Assembly (NCBI RefSeq): GCF_010725485.1
Contig: NZ_AP022598.1
Span: 2,542,001-2,606,000, forward strand
From: Mycolicibacterium parafortuitum
Lineage (GTDB): Bacteria > Actinomycetota > Actinomycetes > Mycobacteriales > Mycobacteriaceae
Length of the DNA: 64,000 nt
Direction: 5' to 3'
A program made the translations under genes and the position numbers. A model generated the notes under the pieces. The model worked only from the letters and a program-made list of their open reading frames with translations, was not told the DNA's origin and ran no database searches. The first letter of the stretch is position 1. Every line of letters starts with the position of its first letter. This document shows, piece after piece, positions 22,222 to 30,700 of this stretch.

Positions 22222-23085
22222 ATGGACTACCCGTTCATCGGTGCCGAGGCGCTGGCCGCCGGTGTGCTCACGCGTGGCCAACTCCGATGGAACCACCGCG
22301 CCGTACTGCCCGGCATCTATCTGCCCAAGGACGCCGAGGCGGATGTCGTGTCCGGAGCGCGGGCGGCGTGGTTATGGACGGGTCGCAGAGGAGTCGTCAC
22401 GGGCAGGGCCGCGGCTGCGCTGCACGGGGCGAAGTGGGTAGACGCACGGACGCCGGTCGAAGTCATCACCGCACACACCCGGCCCCGGCGCGGGGTTATC
22501 GTGCGGGAAGAACGGATCAGCGCCGACGAGATCACCGCTTTCGGCGACATGGCGGTCGCGACGCCGGCCCGTACGGCCCTCGACCTGGCCCGCCATCTTC
22601 CGCGGGACGTGGCCGTCGCCCACCTCGACGCGCTCGCCCAGGCGACAGGCGTCACCGCCTCGGAGATCCTGGACGTCGCGGCGAGATACCCTGGGGCGCG
22701 CGGAATTCAGAGGGCTCGCGCGGCTCTGGCGTTGATGGATGCGGGCGCGCAATCACCTCGCGAGACGCGGCTGCGCCTGCTGCTGATCGATGCTGGTCTC
22801 CCGGCGCCGCGTACACAGATCCGCATCAGCGACGGGGTGCAGGAGGTGTTCCTCGATATGGGATACGACGAGCCGAAGGTCGGTCTGGACTACGAGGGGT
22901 CGCACCACAGCACAGAGCGCAGCCAGTACGTCCGCGATATCGGGCGAGCGGAGTTCATCGACCGGCACGGGTGGATCGACATCAAGGTGGTCGCCGAACA
23001 CTCGCGACGGTTCATCCTGCACCGCGTGCGTGAGGCGTTCGAGCGGCGCGGCTGGTCACCGCCGAAATCTGCGTCAGGGTCGTGA
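22222..23085 (+). CDS. AbiEi-like / DUF559-type protein of unknown role
   Basis: Protein of 287 residues with the plan of the actinobacterial type IV antitoxin AbiEi-like family. An N-terminal winged-helix part (LAAGVLTRGQLRWNHRAVLPGIYLP) is followed by a middle region (GVVTGRAAAALHGA, ATPARTALDLARHLPRDVAVAHLDAL). The C-terminal part looks like a Vsr/DUF559 nuclease fold, with EVFLDMGYDEPKVGLDYEGSHH and YVRDIGRAEFIDRHGW. No toxin (AbiEii) gene is next to it, so antitoxin function is doubtful. The ATG at 22222 was chosen because the family starts there; the frame extends further upstream without support. It is divergent from the SDR operon. Confidence 0.75.
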   Translation: MDYPFIGAEALAAGVLTRGQLRWNHRAVLPGIYLPKDAEADVVSGARAAWLWTGRRGVVTGRAAAALHGAKWVDARTPVEVITAHTRPRRGVIVREERISADEITAFGDMAVATPARTALDLARHLPRDVAVAHLDALAQATGVTASEILDVAARYPGARGIQRARAALALMDAGAQSPRETRLRLLLIDAGLPAPRTQIRISDGVQEVFLDMGYDEPKVGLDYEGSHHSTERSQYVRDIGRAEFIDRHGWIDIKVVAEHSRRFILHRVREAFERRGWSPPKSASGS

Positions 23086-23125
23086 TCGGGGCCGTTGAAC
23101 GACCCTGGTGCAGAAGTCGCGAAGA

Positions 23126-24055
23126 TCAGCTCTTCTTGGCGGCGGCTTTCTTGGCGGGGGCCTTCTTCGCCGCCTTCTTCGCCGGAGCCTTCTTCGCCGC
23201 CTTCTTCGCCGGAGCCTTCTTGGCGGGCTTGTCGCCGTCGTCGGTCGAACTCGAGCTCTGCTGTTTGCGCGCCTTCACGCTGGCTTCGAGTTTGGCCAGC
23301 AGGTCCGAGACGTCCTCGGTCTCCTCGTCGAGCTCCTGCGGTTGCTCCTCGGTGGTGAACGCTTCGCCGCCTTCGAGTTTCGCCTGGATCAGCTCGTGCA
23401 GCTGTTCCTGGTAGTCGTCGTGGTAGCGGTCGGGGTTGAAATCGTCGGTCATCGAATCGACGACCTGACTGGCCATCTTCAACTCGGCGGGCTTGACCTC
23501 GACCTTTTTGTCGAGCACCGGGAAGTCGGGGTCGCGAATCTCGTCGGGCCACAACAGCGTGTGGATCATCATCACGTCACGCTTGCTGAAGTCCTTGACC
23601 CGCAGCGCCGCCAGTCGCGTCTTGTTGCGCAGCGCGAAGTTCACGATCGCGACGCGGTCGGTCTCGGCGAGCGTCTTGGCCAGTAGCACATAGGACTTCG
23701 CCGACTTGCCATCGGGTTCCAGGAAGTATGAGCGGTCGTACATCAGGGGGTCGAGGTCGCTCGCCGGCACGAACTCCAGGACCTCGATCTCGCGGCTGCG
23801 TTCCTCGGGCAGCGTGGAGATGTCGTCGTCGGTGATGATCACCGTCTGGCCGTCGTCGGATTCGAAGGCCTTGGCGATGTCGCGGTACTCGACCACCTCA
23901 CCGCAGACCTCGCAGACCCGTTTGTAACGGATCCGGCCGTTGTCCTTCTCGTGGACCTGGTGGAACTTGATGTCGTGGTCCTCGGTGGCGCTGTACACCT
24001 TGACCGGGACATTGACCAGGCCGAAGGCGATGGAACCCTTCCAGATGGACCGCAT
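23126..24055 (-). CDS. ku: DNA end-binding protein Ku
   Basis: Homodimeric Ku ring that binds broken DNA ends and recruits LigD for non-homologous end joining. It has 309 residues and starts MRSIWKGSIAFGLVNVPVKVYSA. The core includes KRVCEVCGEVVEY, YDRSYFLEPDG and the bridge region. Residues about 265-309 form a Lys/Ala/Pro-rich tail of repeated AKKAPAKKA, seen in mycobacterial Ku and thought to help DNA binding. Its ATG overlaps the stop of the sugar kinase (TGATG), so the kinase and ku share a transcript, divergent from ligD. Confidence 0.97.
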   Translation of the reverse strand: MRSIWKGSIAFGLVNVPVKVYSATEDHDIKFHQVHEKDNGRIRYKRVCEVCGEVVEYRDIAKAFESDDGQTVIITDDDISTLPEERSREIEVLEFVPASDLDPLMYDRSYFLEPDGKSAKSYVLLAKTLAETDRVAIVNFALRNKTRLAALRVKDFSKRDVMMIHTLLWPDEIRDPDFPVLDKKVEVKPAELKMASQVVDSMTDDFNPDRYHDDYQEQLHELIQAKLEGGEAFTTEEQPQELDEETEDVSDLLAKLEASVKARKQQSSSSTDDGDKPAKKAPAKKAAKKAPAKKAAKKAPAKKAAAKKS

Positions 24056-24984
24056 CAGCCCAGTATGTCCGATGCCACCGCCCGATCGCGGGTGACACGA
24101 TCAGGCAGGTCGGCACCGGGTTTGGCGACCGTGAGCGCCGATGTGAGGGTCGCGGCGCGCACCGCGGCGGTCAGCGCCTCGACCCCGATCCGGCGCAGTC
24201 GCGTCCGCTGCTGCGCCCCTAGTAGATCCGCCGACCACAGTGCGTCGATCAGCCCGGCCATGTACGCGTCTCCGGCCCCGACAGTGTCCACCACCTGCAC
24301 ATTTCCGGCAGGTACCCGCACGGCGCCGTCGGCACACATCGCGATCGAACCTTCGGCGCCGAAGGTCACGACGACGATCGAGGGCCCCAGGGCGAGCCAG
24401 GATTCGGCGACCTCCTCAGGGGTCCGCGCCGGGTCCAGCCAGTGCAGGTCCTCGTGGCTGACCTTGACGACGTCGGCGCGCTCCAGCAGCCGGTCGATAC
24501 GTGACCGGGCCGCGTCGGCGTCGTCGATCAGCGCGGGGCGAATGTTCGGGTCGAAGGTGAACGTCGCCGACAGATGGTAGGTCTCGACCAGCGCTTCGGT
24601 GGCCAGGCAGCCGGGTTCGAGCACCGCGGCGATGGATCCGGTGTGCACCACCAGCGGCGGTGCGACCTCGGGCGTGCCGGTCAACGCCCAGTCGATGTCG
24701 AAGGAGTAGGTCGCCGAGCCGGCGGCGTCGAGCACGGCGCGGGCGGTTGCGGTGGACGCCGCGGTGTCGCTGCCCGGAACCAGTTGCGCACCCGAGGATT
24801 CGACGTAACGGGTGATGCGTCGGCCGCGGTCATCGGTGCCGATGTGGGTCAGGAAGTCGACGTCGCGGCCGAGCCGGGCCAGGCCGACGGCAACGTTGAG
24901 CGGGCTGCCACCGACGTGCTCGGTGACCTCGCCGCCGCGTTCGACGATGTCGATGAGTGCCTCGCCGATGACCAGTGCCCGCAT
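24055..24984 (-). CDS. PfkB-family carbohydrate kinase
   Basis: Ribokinase-fold sugar kinase of 309 residues. The N-terminal signature GGSPLNVAVGLARLG (substrate clamp) and the C-terminal PfkB signature DTVGAGDAYMAGL with the catalytic Asp near residue 250 are both intact. The form resembles fructokinases; the true sugar is unknown. It is the first gene of a two-gene unit with ku, to which it is translationally coupled, and diverges from ligD across only 41 bp. A metabolic link to DNA repair is not established. Confidence 0.9.
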   Translation of the reverse strand: MRALVIGEALIDIVERGGEVTEHVGGSPLNVAVGLARLGRDVDFLTHIGTDDRGRRITRYVESSGAQLVPGSDTAASTATARAVLDAAGSATYSFDIDWALTGTPEVAPPLVVHTGSIAAVLEPGCLATEALVETYHLSATFTFDPNIRPALIDDADAARSRIDRLLERADVVKVSHEDLHWLDPARTPEEVAESWLALGPSIVVVTFGAEGSIAMCADGAVRVPAGNVQVVDTVGAGDAYMAGLIDALWSADLLGAQQRTRLRRIGVEALTAAVRAATLTSALTVAKPGADLPDRVTRDRAVASDILG

Positions 24985-25025
24985 GGTTTCGACGCTACCG
25001 CGCGCGAAGCGGGTAATACCGTTGT

Positions 25026-27308
25026 GTGGTGGACCGTTATGACCGGGTGAAGCTGACCAACCCGGACAAGGTGCTGTACCCGCCGACGGGAGGACGCCGA
25101 AAGGCCGTCACGAAAAGAGAGGTCTTCGAGTACTACGTCGACGTCGCGCAGGCGATGCTGCCGCACATCGCCGGGCGGGCCGTGACCCGCAAGCGGTGGC
25201 CCAACGGGGTGGCGGAGTCGTCGTTCTTCGAGAAGCAGCTGGCGTCCTCGGCGCCGGACTGGCTCGACCGCGGCACCGTCAAACACAAGTCGGGCACCAC
25301 CACCTACCCGGTGATCGACACCGTCGAGGGGTTGGCCTGGATCGCGCAGCAGGCCGCGCTGGAGGTGCACGTGCCGCAGTGGCGGTTCGTCGACGGACAC
25401 CCCGGACCCGCCACCCGGATCGTGTTCGATCTGGATCCCGGCGACGGGGTGACGTTTCGCCAGCTTTGCGAAGTCGCCCACGAGGTGCGGGATCTGATCA
25501 CCGACATCGGGCTGACGACGTTCCCGTTGACCAGCGGCAGCAAGGGCCTTCACCTCTACGTGCCGCTGGCGGAGCCGATCAGTTCGCGCGGCGCCTCGGT
25601 ACTGGCCAAACGCGTGGCCCAGCAGCTGGAACAGGTCATGCCCAAGCGGGTCACCGCGACGATGACCAAGAGCCTGCGCGAGGGCAAGGTGTTCCTCGAT
25701 TGGAGCCAGAACAACGCCAACAAGACCACCATCGCCCCGTATTCGCTTCGCGGACGCGAACATCCGACCGTCGCCGCGCCGCGCACCTGGGACGAGATCG
25801 AGGACCCGGATCTGCGGCACCTGACCTTCGACGAGGTGCTCGACCGGCTCGAGACAGACGGTGATCTGCTCGCAGAGCTGGACCCGCCGTTGCCGGCCAC
25901 CGACAAGCTCACCCGCTACCGCAGCATGCGGGACCGCACGAAGACGCCGGAGCCGGTACCCGCCGAGCCGCCCGAGACCGGCGCCAACGACAAGTTCGTC
26001 ATCCAGGAGCATCACGCGCGGCGGCTGCACTACGACTTCCGGCTGGAGCGAGACGGTGTGCTGGTGAGCTGGGCGGTGCCGAAGAACCTGCCCGAGAGCC
26101 CGTCGGAGAACCACCTCGCCGTGCACACCGAGGACCACCCGATGGACTACATCGACTTCGCCGGGGAGATTCCGAAAGGGGAGTACGGCGGCGGCGAGGT
26201 CTACATCTGGGACACCGGCACCTATGAGACCGAGAAGTTCCGCGACAATCCGCCCGACGGACCCGCCAAGGGTGGCGAGGTGATCGTCACGCTGCACGGC
26301 GAGAAGATCGACGGCCGGTATGCGCTGATCCAGACCGACGGCAAGAACTGGCTCGCGCACCGGATGAAGGATCAACCGAAGCCGACCGCCGGGGACCTCG
26401 CGCCGATGCTGTCGACCGAGGGGTCGGTGCAGAAACTCAAGAAGTCGCAGTGGGCGTTCGAAGGCAAATGGGACGGCTACCGGGTGCTCGTCGAGGCCGA
26501 CCACGGACGGCTCACGGTGCGATCGCGCCGAGGCCGCGACGTCACCGGCGAGTATCCGCAGTTCGAGGCTGTGGCCGCCGACCTCGCCGACCACCACGTG
26601 GTCCTCGACGGCGAAGCGGTGGCGCTCGACGAGTCCGGGGTGCCGAGTTTCGGTGAGATGCAGAACCGGGCCCGCTCGACGCGGGTGGAGTTCTGGGCCT
26701 TCGACATCCTGTTCCTCGACGGCCGGTCGCTGACCAAGGCGAAATACACCGACCGACGAAAGCTGTTGGAAGCCTTGGCCGAAGGTGGCGGCCTGATCGT
26801 TCCCGATCCGTTGGACGGTGACGGGCCTGAGGCGCTGGAAACCGCGAGATCCCGACGGTGGGAAGGCGTGGTCGCCAAGAAGCGAGACTCCACCTACCAG
26901 CCGGGACGGCGGTCATCGGCGTGGATCAAGGACAAGATCTGGAACACCCAAGAGGTGGTGATCGGCGGTTGGCGCCAAGGCGAGGGCGGACGCAGCAGCG
27001 GTATCGGGGCGCTGCTGCTCGGGATTCCCGACGGAGACAGGCTGCAGTTCGTCGGGCGGGTCGGCACCGGGTTCACCGACAAGGCGCTGGCGTCGCTGAA
27101 GAAGACGCTGGAACCGCTGCACACCGACGAATCACCCTTCGCCTCAGAGCTTCCCAAGCAGGACGCGAAAGGGGTGACGTACGTGCGGCCGGAGCTGGTG
27201 GGGGAGGTCCGCTACAGCGAACGCACCTCCGACGGCAGGCTTCGGCAGGCGAGCTGGCGCGGGTTGCGCGACGACAAGACGCCCGACGAGGTGCGCTGGG
27301 AAGGCTAG
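25026..27308 (+). CDS. ligD: multifunctional NHEJ ATP-dependent DNA ligase LigD
   Basis: End-joining enzyme of 760 residues with the mycobacterial order polymerase-phosphoesterase-ligase. The polymerase domain (about 1-290) has FDLDPGD (D135, D137) and FLDWSQNN (D225). The phosphoesterase domain (about 320-450) has QEHHARRLHYDFRLERDGVL. The ligase domain (about 465-760) has the nucleotidyl lysine in FEGKWDGYRV (K481) and motif VVAKKRDSTYQPG. Start is GTG 25026; GTG 25029 is equally possible. It faces ku across the sugar kinase and works with Ku on double-strand breaks. The stop overlaps the convergent epimerase gene by four bases. Confidence 0.97.
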   Translation: MVDRYDRVKLTNPDKVLYPPTGGRRKAVTKREVFEYYVDVAQAMLPHIAGRAVTRKRWPNGVAESSFFEKQLASSAPDWLDRGTVKHKSGTTTYPVIDTVEGLAWIAQQAALEVHVPQWRFVDGHPGPATRIVFDLDPGDGVTFRQLCEVAHEVRDLITDIGLTTFPLTSGSKGLHLYVPLAEPISSRGASVLAKRVAQQLEQVMPKRVTATMTKSLREGKVFLDWSQNNANKTTIAPYSLRGREHPTVAAPRTWDEIEDPDLRHLTFDEVLDRLETDGDLLAELDPPLPATDKLTRYRSMRDRTKTPEPVPAEPPETGANDKFVIQEHHARRLHYDFRLERDGVLVSWAVPKNLPESPSENHLAVHTEDHPMDYIDFAGEIPKGEYGGGEVYIWDTGTYETEKFRDNPPDGPAKGGEVIVTLHGEKIDGRYALIQTDGKNWLAHRMKDQPKPTAGDLAPMLSTEGSVQKLKKSQWAFEGKWDGYRVLVEADHGRLTVRSRRGRDVTGEYPQFEAVAADLADHHVVLDGEAVALDESGVPSFGEMQNRARSTRVEFWAFDILFLDGRSLTKAKYTDRRKLLEALAEGGGLIVPDPLDGDGPEALETARSRRWEGVVAKKRDSTYQPGRRSSAWIKDKIWNTQEVVIGGWRQGEGGRSSGIGALLLGIPDGDRLQFVGRVGTGFTDKALASLKKTLEPLHTDESPFASELPKQDAKGVTYVRPELVGEVRYSERTSDGRLRQASWRGLRDDKTPDEVRWEG

Positions 27309-28294
27309 CGGGAGATCGAGCGCGTCATCTCCGCGAGACCGGTCGCCAGATCCACCCTCGGTGTATAGCCGAGTTCGCTTCTGGCCGCGGTGATGTCGTA
27401 GCTGCGGTCGCGGCCCATGAATGCGGTGATCCAGTTCGTCAACGCCGGCGGTTCCGGTCGGCGCAACAGGCGTGCCCCCGCATCCAGCAGCGCGCCGAGC
27501 GGGGCCGCCACCGTGCTCGGCACGCTGCGGGCCGCACTGACGTCGACACCTCTGGTCGCCAGTAGCGGGGTGAAGAGGTCACGTGCCGGCATGGGTGTGC
27601 CGTCGGTGACGTAGTACGTGCGACCGGCCTCGCCGCGGGTGAGGGCGAGCCGGGCCGCCTCGGCGAGGTTGTCGACGTGCACGAAGTCGACGATGTGGCT
27701 GCCGTTGTCGATCCAGCTGAACCGGCCGGCTTCCACCGCGGCGACGAATTCGTCCAGGGTGGACATGCCCGCGCTCCAGATGAACGGCGGTCGAAGCGCG
27801 ACCGTCGTCATCGTCGGTGTGACCGCGCTGAGCAGCACGCGCTCGGTGTCGAGCTTGATGCGGCTGTAGGCGATGTTGGGCCGCCCCTCGTCGGTGTGCT
27901 CGTCGACGATCGGTGCACGCTGGGTGCCGGTCGCCACGCTCGCGGCGCTGATCAGCACAAATCTCGTGACCCCGGATGCCGCGGCGATTCGATGAAGGGC
28001 GACGCTGGGTTCGAGGTTGGCCCGGCGGAAGACCTCGTCGCGTCCCCAGAACGCCATGTAGGCGGCGGCGTGCACGACAGTGTCGGCGCCGTGCAGCGCC
28101 GACGTCCACTGCGGTCGGTCACCGTCGAGCAGTTCCGCCAGATCGCCGGGAACCGGCTCGGCCCCGGCCTGGCCGACGAGGTCGGCGGCGGCGTCCGTGC
28201 GGGCGAGCGCACGCACGCCGTGTCCCGCACCGACCAGGCTCCTGATCAGCCGCTGCCCGACAAAGCCACTGCCACCCGTGACGAATACATGCAT
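27305..28294 (-). CDS. NAD-dependent epimerase/3-beta-HSD-like extended SDR
   Basis: Extended SDR of 329 residues. The cofactor motif VFVTGGSGFVGQRL opens the chain (residues 3-16), followed by VVHAAAYMAFWG, FVLISAASVATG and a catalytic YSRIK (YxxxK). It resembles 3-beta-hydroxysteroid dehydrogenase/isomerase-type or dihydroflavonol-reductase-type proteins. The ATG at 28294 is preferred over 28306 because the fold starts MHVFVTGG. It is divergent from a MarR gene across 72 bp that hold overlapping palindromes, so it is the likely target of that repressor. The substrate is unknown. Confidence 0.88.
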   Translation of the reverse strand: MHVFVTGGSGFVGQRLIRSLVGAGHGVRALARTDAAADLVGQAGAEPVPGDLAELLDGDRPQWTSALHGADTVVHAAAYMAFWGRDEVFRRANLEPSVALHRIAAASGVTRFVLISAASVATGTQRAPIVDEHTDEGRPNIAYSRIKLDTERVLLSAVTPTMTTVALRPPFIWSAGMSTLDEFVAAVEAGRFSWIDNGSHIVDFVHVDNLAEAARLALTRGEAGRTYYVTDGTPMPARDLFTPLLATRGVDVSAARSVPSTVAAPLGALLDAGARLLRRPEPPALTNWITAFMGRDRSYDITAARSELGYTPRVDLATGLAEMTRSISR

Positions 28295-28316
28295 TTCGAT
28301 CCCCAATCATTCCATG

Positions 28317-28336
28317 TCAAATCATTTGAGCTCAAA
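28317..28336. promoter_or_regulatory. overlapping palindromes, likely MarR operator
   Basis: Two perfect palindromes overlap: TCAAATCATTTGA (28317-28329) and TTTGAGCTCAAA (28325-28336). They sit between the divergent epimerase start (28294) and marR start (28367) in an AT-rich island, where a MarR dimer would control both genes. Confidence 0.65.
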
Positions 28337-28366
28337 CTATATGGACGCTGATAGTATTCCGTCAAC

Positions 28367-28840
28367 ATGAAGGAAGCGACGGGTGGACGCGCGGCGTCAG
28401 GTGCATCGGCGCAGCGGGCGGGACGCCTGGCCGATGCGTTCGGGCGCGCGGGCAAATCGGTGGTGCGAGCCTTTGACGATCGTCTGGGAGAGCACGGCGT
28501 CTCGACCCCGAGATCGAAGTTGCTCGCCGAGGTGGCCCGGATGCAGCCGGTCAGGCTCGCGGATCTGGCCCGGGAAGTGGGAGTCAGCCAGGGGACTGCG
28601 TCGACGCTCGTCGAGGCGCTCGTTCGCGACGGGCTTGTCGCCCGACGCGTCGACGAGAACGACCGCCGTGCAATACGTTTGACGACCACGGCGGAGGGGG
28701 AGGCGCAGGCGCGAAACTGGCTGCGCGACTACGTCGTCGTCGCCGGCGAGATCTTCGGTTGCCTCACCGCCGACGAGCAGCGTGAGCTGACCCGGCTCCT
28801 TGACCGGATCGCGGAGTCTCTCGACCCCCCGGCAGGCTGA
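28367..28840 (+). CDS. MarR-family transcriptional regulator
   Basis: Winged-helix repressor of 157 residues. The DNA-binding core lies at about 50-115 (VRLADLAREVGVSQGTASTLVEALVRDGLVARRVDENDRRAIRLTTTAEG), including the beta wing with DxRxxxxxLT. Flanking helices give the dimer interface. It is divergent from an epimerase gene and probably autoregulates through the palindromes at 28317-28336. Ligand unknown, commonly a small aromatic. It is convergent with the DUF4396 gene, stops four bases apart. Confidence 0.93.
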   Translation: MKEATGGRAASGASAQRAGRLADAFGRAGKSVVRAFDDRLGEHGVSTPRSKLLAEVARMQPVRLADLAREVGVSQGTASTLVEALVRDGLVARRVDENDRRAIRLTTTAEGEAQARNWLRDYVVVAGEIFGCLTADEQRELTRLLDRIAESLDPPAG

Positions 28841-28844
28841 GCTG

Positions 28845-29441
28845 CTACGCCAAAGTGTCGGCGATCGCGACGACCAGGCCTCCGGTCATGAATGCGACGA
28901 TGACGGCGACCAGCGCGCTCGTGCTGAACGATGGGATGAAACGTCTTGCCCCTGTGTCTATTTGGCCTGAACCGTGATATCGGTGAGTGAGCGCATGGCC
29001 TTTCCCCCGCTTCAGTAGCGCTCGGTTGACCGGGTAGGCCGCGAAGAACGCTGCGCTCAGGGCGATCATCATGCCGATCCAGAAGACCGGGTTGACCAGT
29101 CCGGCGTTCATCGCACCGGGTATCGCCGCCATCACCAGATTGTCGACGATCTCCATCGTCAGGATCGACAACGTATCGGCGGCCAGCACCACACCCAGGG
29201 CGGTTCCGAGCGCCAGGCCGGCCTTGAGCAGCGGAAGTGTGGACAGCGAGTAGCCGAAGAAGAACGCCAGCGCCACCGCGAGCGAGATGGTGGCGAGATT
29301 CGACAGGCCGAAAGCCGTTCCGATCATCAGCCCGACGATTTCGCCGATCGCGCAACCGGTCAGGCAGTGCAACGTCGCGCTGACGGCCATCTGGTTGACG
29401 TTGCCCATCTCGTGATGGTCGTGGTGATCCTGGTCCTCCAT
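28845..29441 (-). CDS. DUF4396 membrane protein behind a CsoR-type operator
   Basis: Membrane protein of 198 residues with about five hydrophobic helices (IGEIVGLMIGTAFGLSNLATISLAVALAFFFGY, GLALGTALGVVLAADTL, FWIGMMIALSAAFFAAYPV, LVAVIVAFMTGGLVVAIAD). It belongs to DUF4396, for which I know no established activity. The N-terminus is histidine-rich (H6, H7, H9, H10) and the first helix has C26-x3-C30 (HCLTGCAIGE), both plausible soft-metal ligands. A perfect CsoR-type palindrome lies 28 bp upstream of its ATG, suggesting induction by copper or a persulfide-type signal. A metal transport or tolerance role is inferred. Confidence 0.82.
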   Translation of the reverse strand: MEDQDHHDHHEMGNVNQMAVSATLHCLTGCAIGEIVGLMIGTAFGLSNLATISLAVALAFFFGYSLSTLPLLKAGLALGTALGVVLAADTLSILTMEIVDNLVMAAIPGAMNAGLVNPVFWIGMMIALSAAFFAAYPVNRALLKRGKGHALTHRYHGSGQIDTGARRFIPSFSTSALVAVIVAFMTGGLVVAIADTLA

Positions 29442-29469
29442 CGTGCGCCTCCGTTCCGACTGTGCGCCG

Positions 29470-29486
29470 ATACCCCCTGGGGGTAT
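29470..29486. promoter_or_regulatory. CsoR/RcnR-family operator
   Basis: ATACCCCC-T-GGGGGTAT is a perfect 8+1+8 palindrome of the type bound by CsoR-family repressors (consensus like GTATACCCCTATGGGGTAT). It lies 28 bp before the DUF4396 start. No csoR gene is in the window. Confidence 0.75.
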
Positions 29487-29558
29487 AGTTGAGGCTACGC
29501 CTGCCGAAAGTTGCGGACAAGAGTGTCCTGCCGGCGCAGCGGCGACGATGAGGCGCGC

Positions 29559-30038
29559 TCACGCCGACGCGGCGAGCGCCTCCTGCAGTCCGCGCGTTGC
29601 CAGCACATCGGCCAGCTCGTTGTCGGCGATACCGGAATGTCCCTTCACCCAGAACCATTCGACCCGGTGCTGCGCGCATGCGGCCCGCAACCTGCGCCAC
29701 AGGTCGGCGTTCTTCACCGGCTGCTTGGCAGCGGTCAACCACCCGTTGCGTTCCCAGCCGAGCACCCACTGGGTGATGCCGTTACGGACGTAGGTGCTGT
29801 CGGTGTACAGGTGCACCGATACCGGCCGGGTCAACGCCTCCAGCGCCATGATCGGCGCGGTGAGTTCCATCCGGTTGTTACTCGTCTGTCCCGGTTCGCC
29901 GCCGAACATCTCCCGGACGTGGTGGCGGTGCCTCAGCACGGCACCCCAGCCGCCGGGGCCGGGGTTGGGCCGGCAACCGCCGTCGGTGTGGATTACCACG
30001 ACGTCCTCGGTCGGGCTGGTCGCGGCGGTGTCGGTCAC
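29559..30038 (-). CDS. rnhA: ribonuclease HI
   Basis: Endonuclease of 159 residues that removes RNA from RNA-DNA hybrids such as primers and R-loops. All catalytic carboxylates are present: Asp in [11 protein letters not shown], Glu in NNRMELTAP, Asp in YTDSTYV, and the His/Asp pair in [13 protein letters not shown]. The GTG start at 30038 gives the standard length; the frame runs further upstream into the VOC gene without support. It lies 34 bp after the VOC-family gene on the same strand. Confidence 0.95.
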   Translation of the reverse strand: MTDTAATSPTEDVVVIHTDGGCRPNPGPGGWGAVLRHRHHVREMFGGEPGQTSNNRMELTAPIMALEALTRPVSVHLYTDSTYVRNGITQWVLGWERNGWLTAAKQPVKNADLWRRLRAACAQHRVEWFWVKGHSGIADNELADVLATRGLQEALAASA

Positions 30039-30072
30039 CCGCCGAGGATAGGCGTGACGCTGTCGGGGGTGC

Positions 30073-30693
30073 TCATCGACTCGCCGAGATGAATGCCGTC
30101 GGCACCGACATGCCGACCTCCCGGTGCCGTAGCGTCGTGATGCGTCGGCCCGGTTGCACGGCATCCTTGACCGGGGTGACGTGCGCACCGAAGAACGCCG
30201 CGGTCGCATCGATGTCGGCGACGGTGAACGTGACACCCCACAGCGTCGACGGGCCCGCTCCGGCGTCGCCCGGAGAGCCGACGACCTCGAGGATCACCTC
30301 ACCTAGGCGGAAGAAGATCTGCCGGACCGCGCGCCCGCCGAGCTCGGCGTCGCGCTCGCGCCGCGGGGCCACGCCTATCGCCGCGAGCGCCTCGACGGTC
30401 CGGCCGAGATTCGGCGACAACAGCACGACGTGATCGATCGCGATCACACCGTTCGGATGCGCGACCGGACCGGTGGCGATCGTCGCCGCGGACGTGGTCG
30501 GCACGCCGTCGACGTCGCAGAAAGCCTCTCGTTCCAGCCCGTCCACCGCCCAGCCGGCGATACCTCTGCCCTCGGCGCCGAGCCGGATCCCGACGCTTCC
30601 GACTCGGCACACGCCGGCGTCGACGGTGAACCCGGCCCGTGTCCAGACGTCTTCCGAGTCGGCGATTGCCAACCCGGTGAGGGTGACGGCCAC
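30073..30693 (-). CDS. VOC-superfamily (glyoxalase-like) protein
   Basis: Protein of 206 residues with paired beta-alpha-beta-beta-beta modules of the vicinal oxygen chelate superfamily. The second half is clearest: [40 protein letters not shown] and [19 protein letters not shown]. The start is GTG 30693. Candidate metal ligands are H in AIDHVV and E in ILEVV. Substrate and even catalysis are unknown. It sits in a run of minus-strand genes between rnhA and a Ddn-like gene, seven bases past the latter's stop. Confidence 0.8.
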   Translation of the reverse strand: MAVTLTGLAIADSEDVWTRAGFTVDAGVCRVGSVGIRLGAEGRGIAGWAVDGLEREAFCDVDGVPTTSAATIATGPVAHPNGVIAIDHVVLLSPNLGRTVEALAAIGVAPRRERDAELGGRAVRQIFFRLGEVILEVVGSPGDAGAGPSTLWGVTFTVADIDATAAFFGAHVTPVKDAVQPGRRITTLRHREVGMSVPTAFISASR

Positions 30694-30700
30694 GCGCGGA

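Noticed and set aside
22222-23085. Complete AbiE toxin-antitoxin system
   Set aside because: No AbiEii-type nucleotidyltransferase gene lies on either side.
23150-23225. Tandem DNA repeat in the ku gene as a repeat element
   Set aside because: It encodes the Lys/Ala-rich Ku tail and follows from codon repetition, not a separate element.
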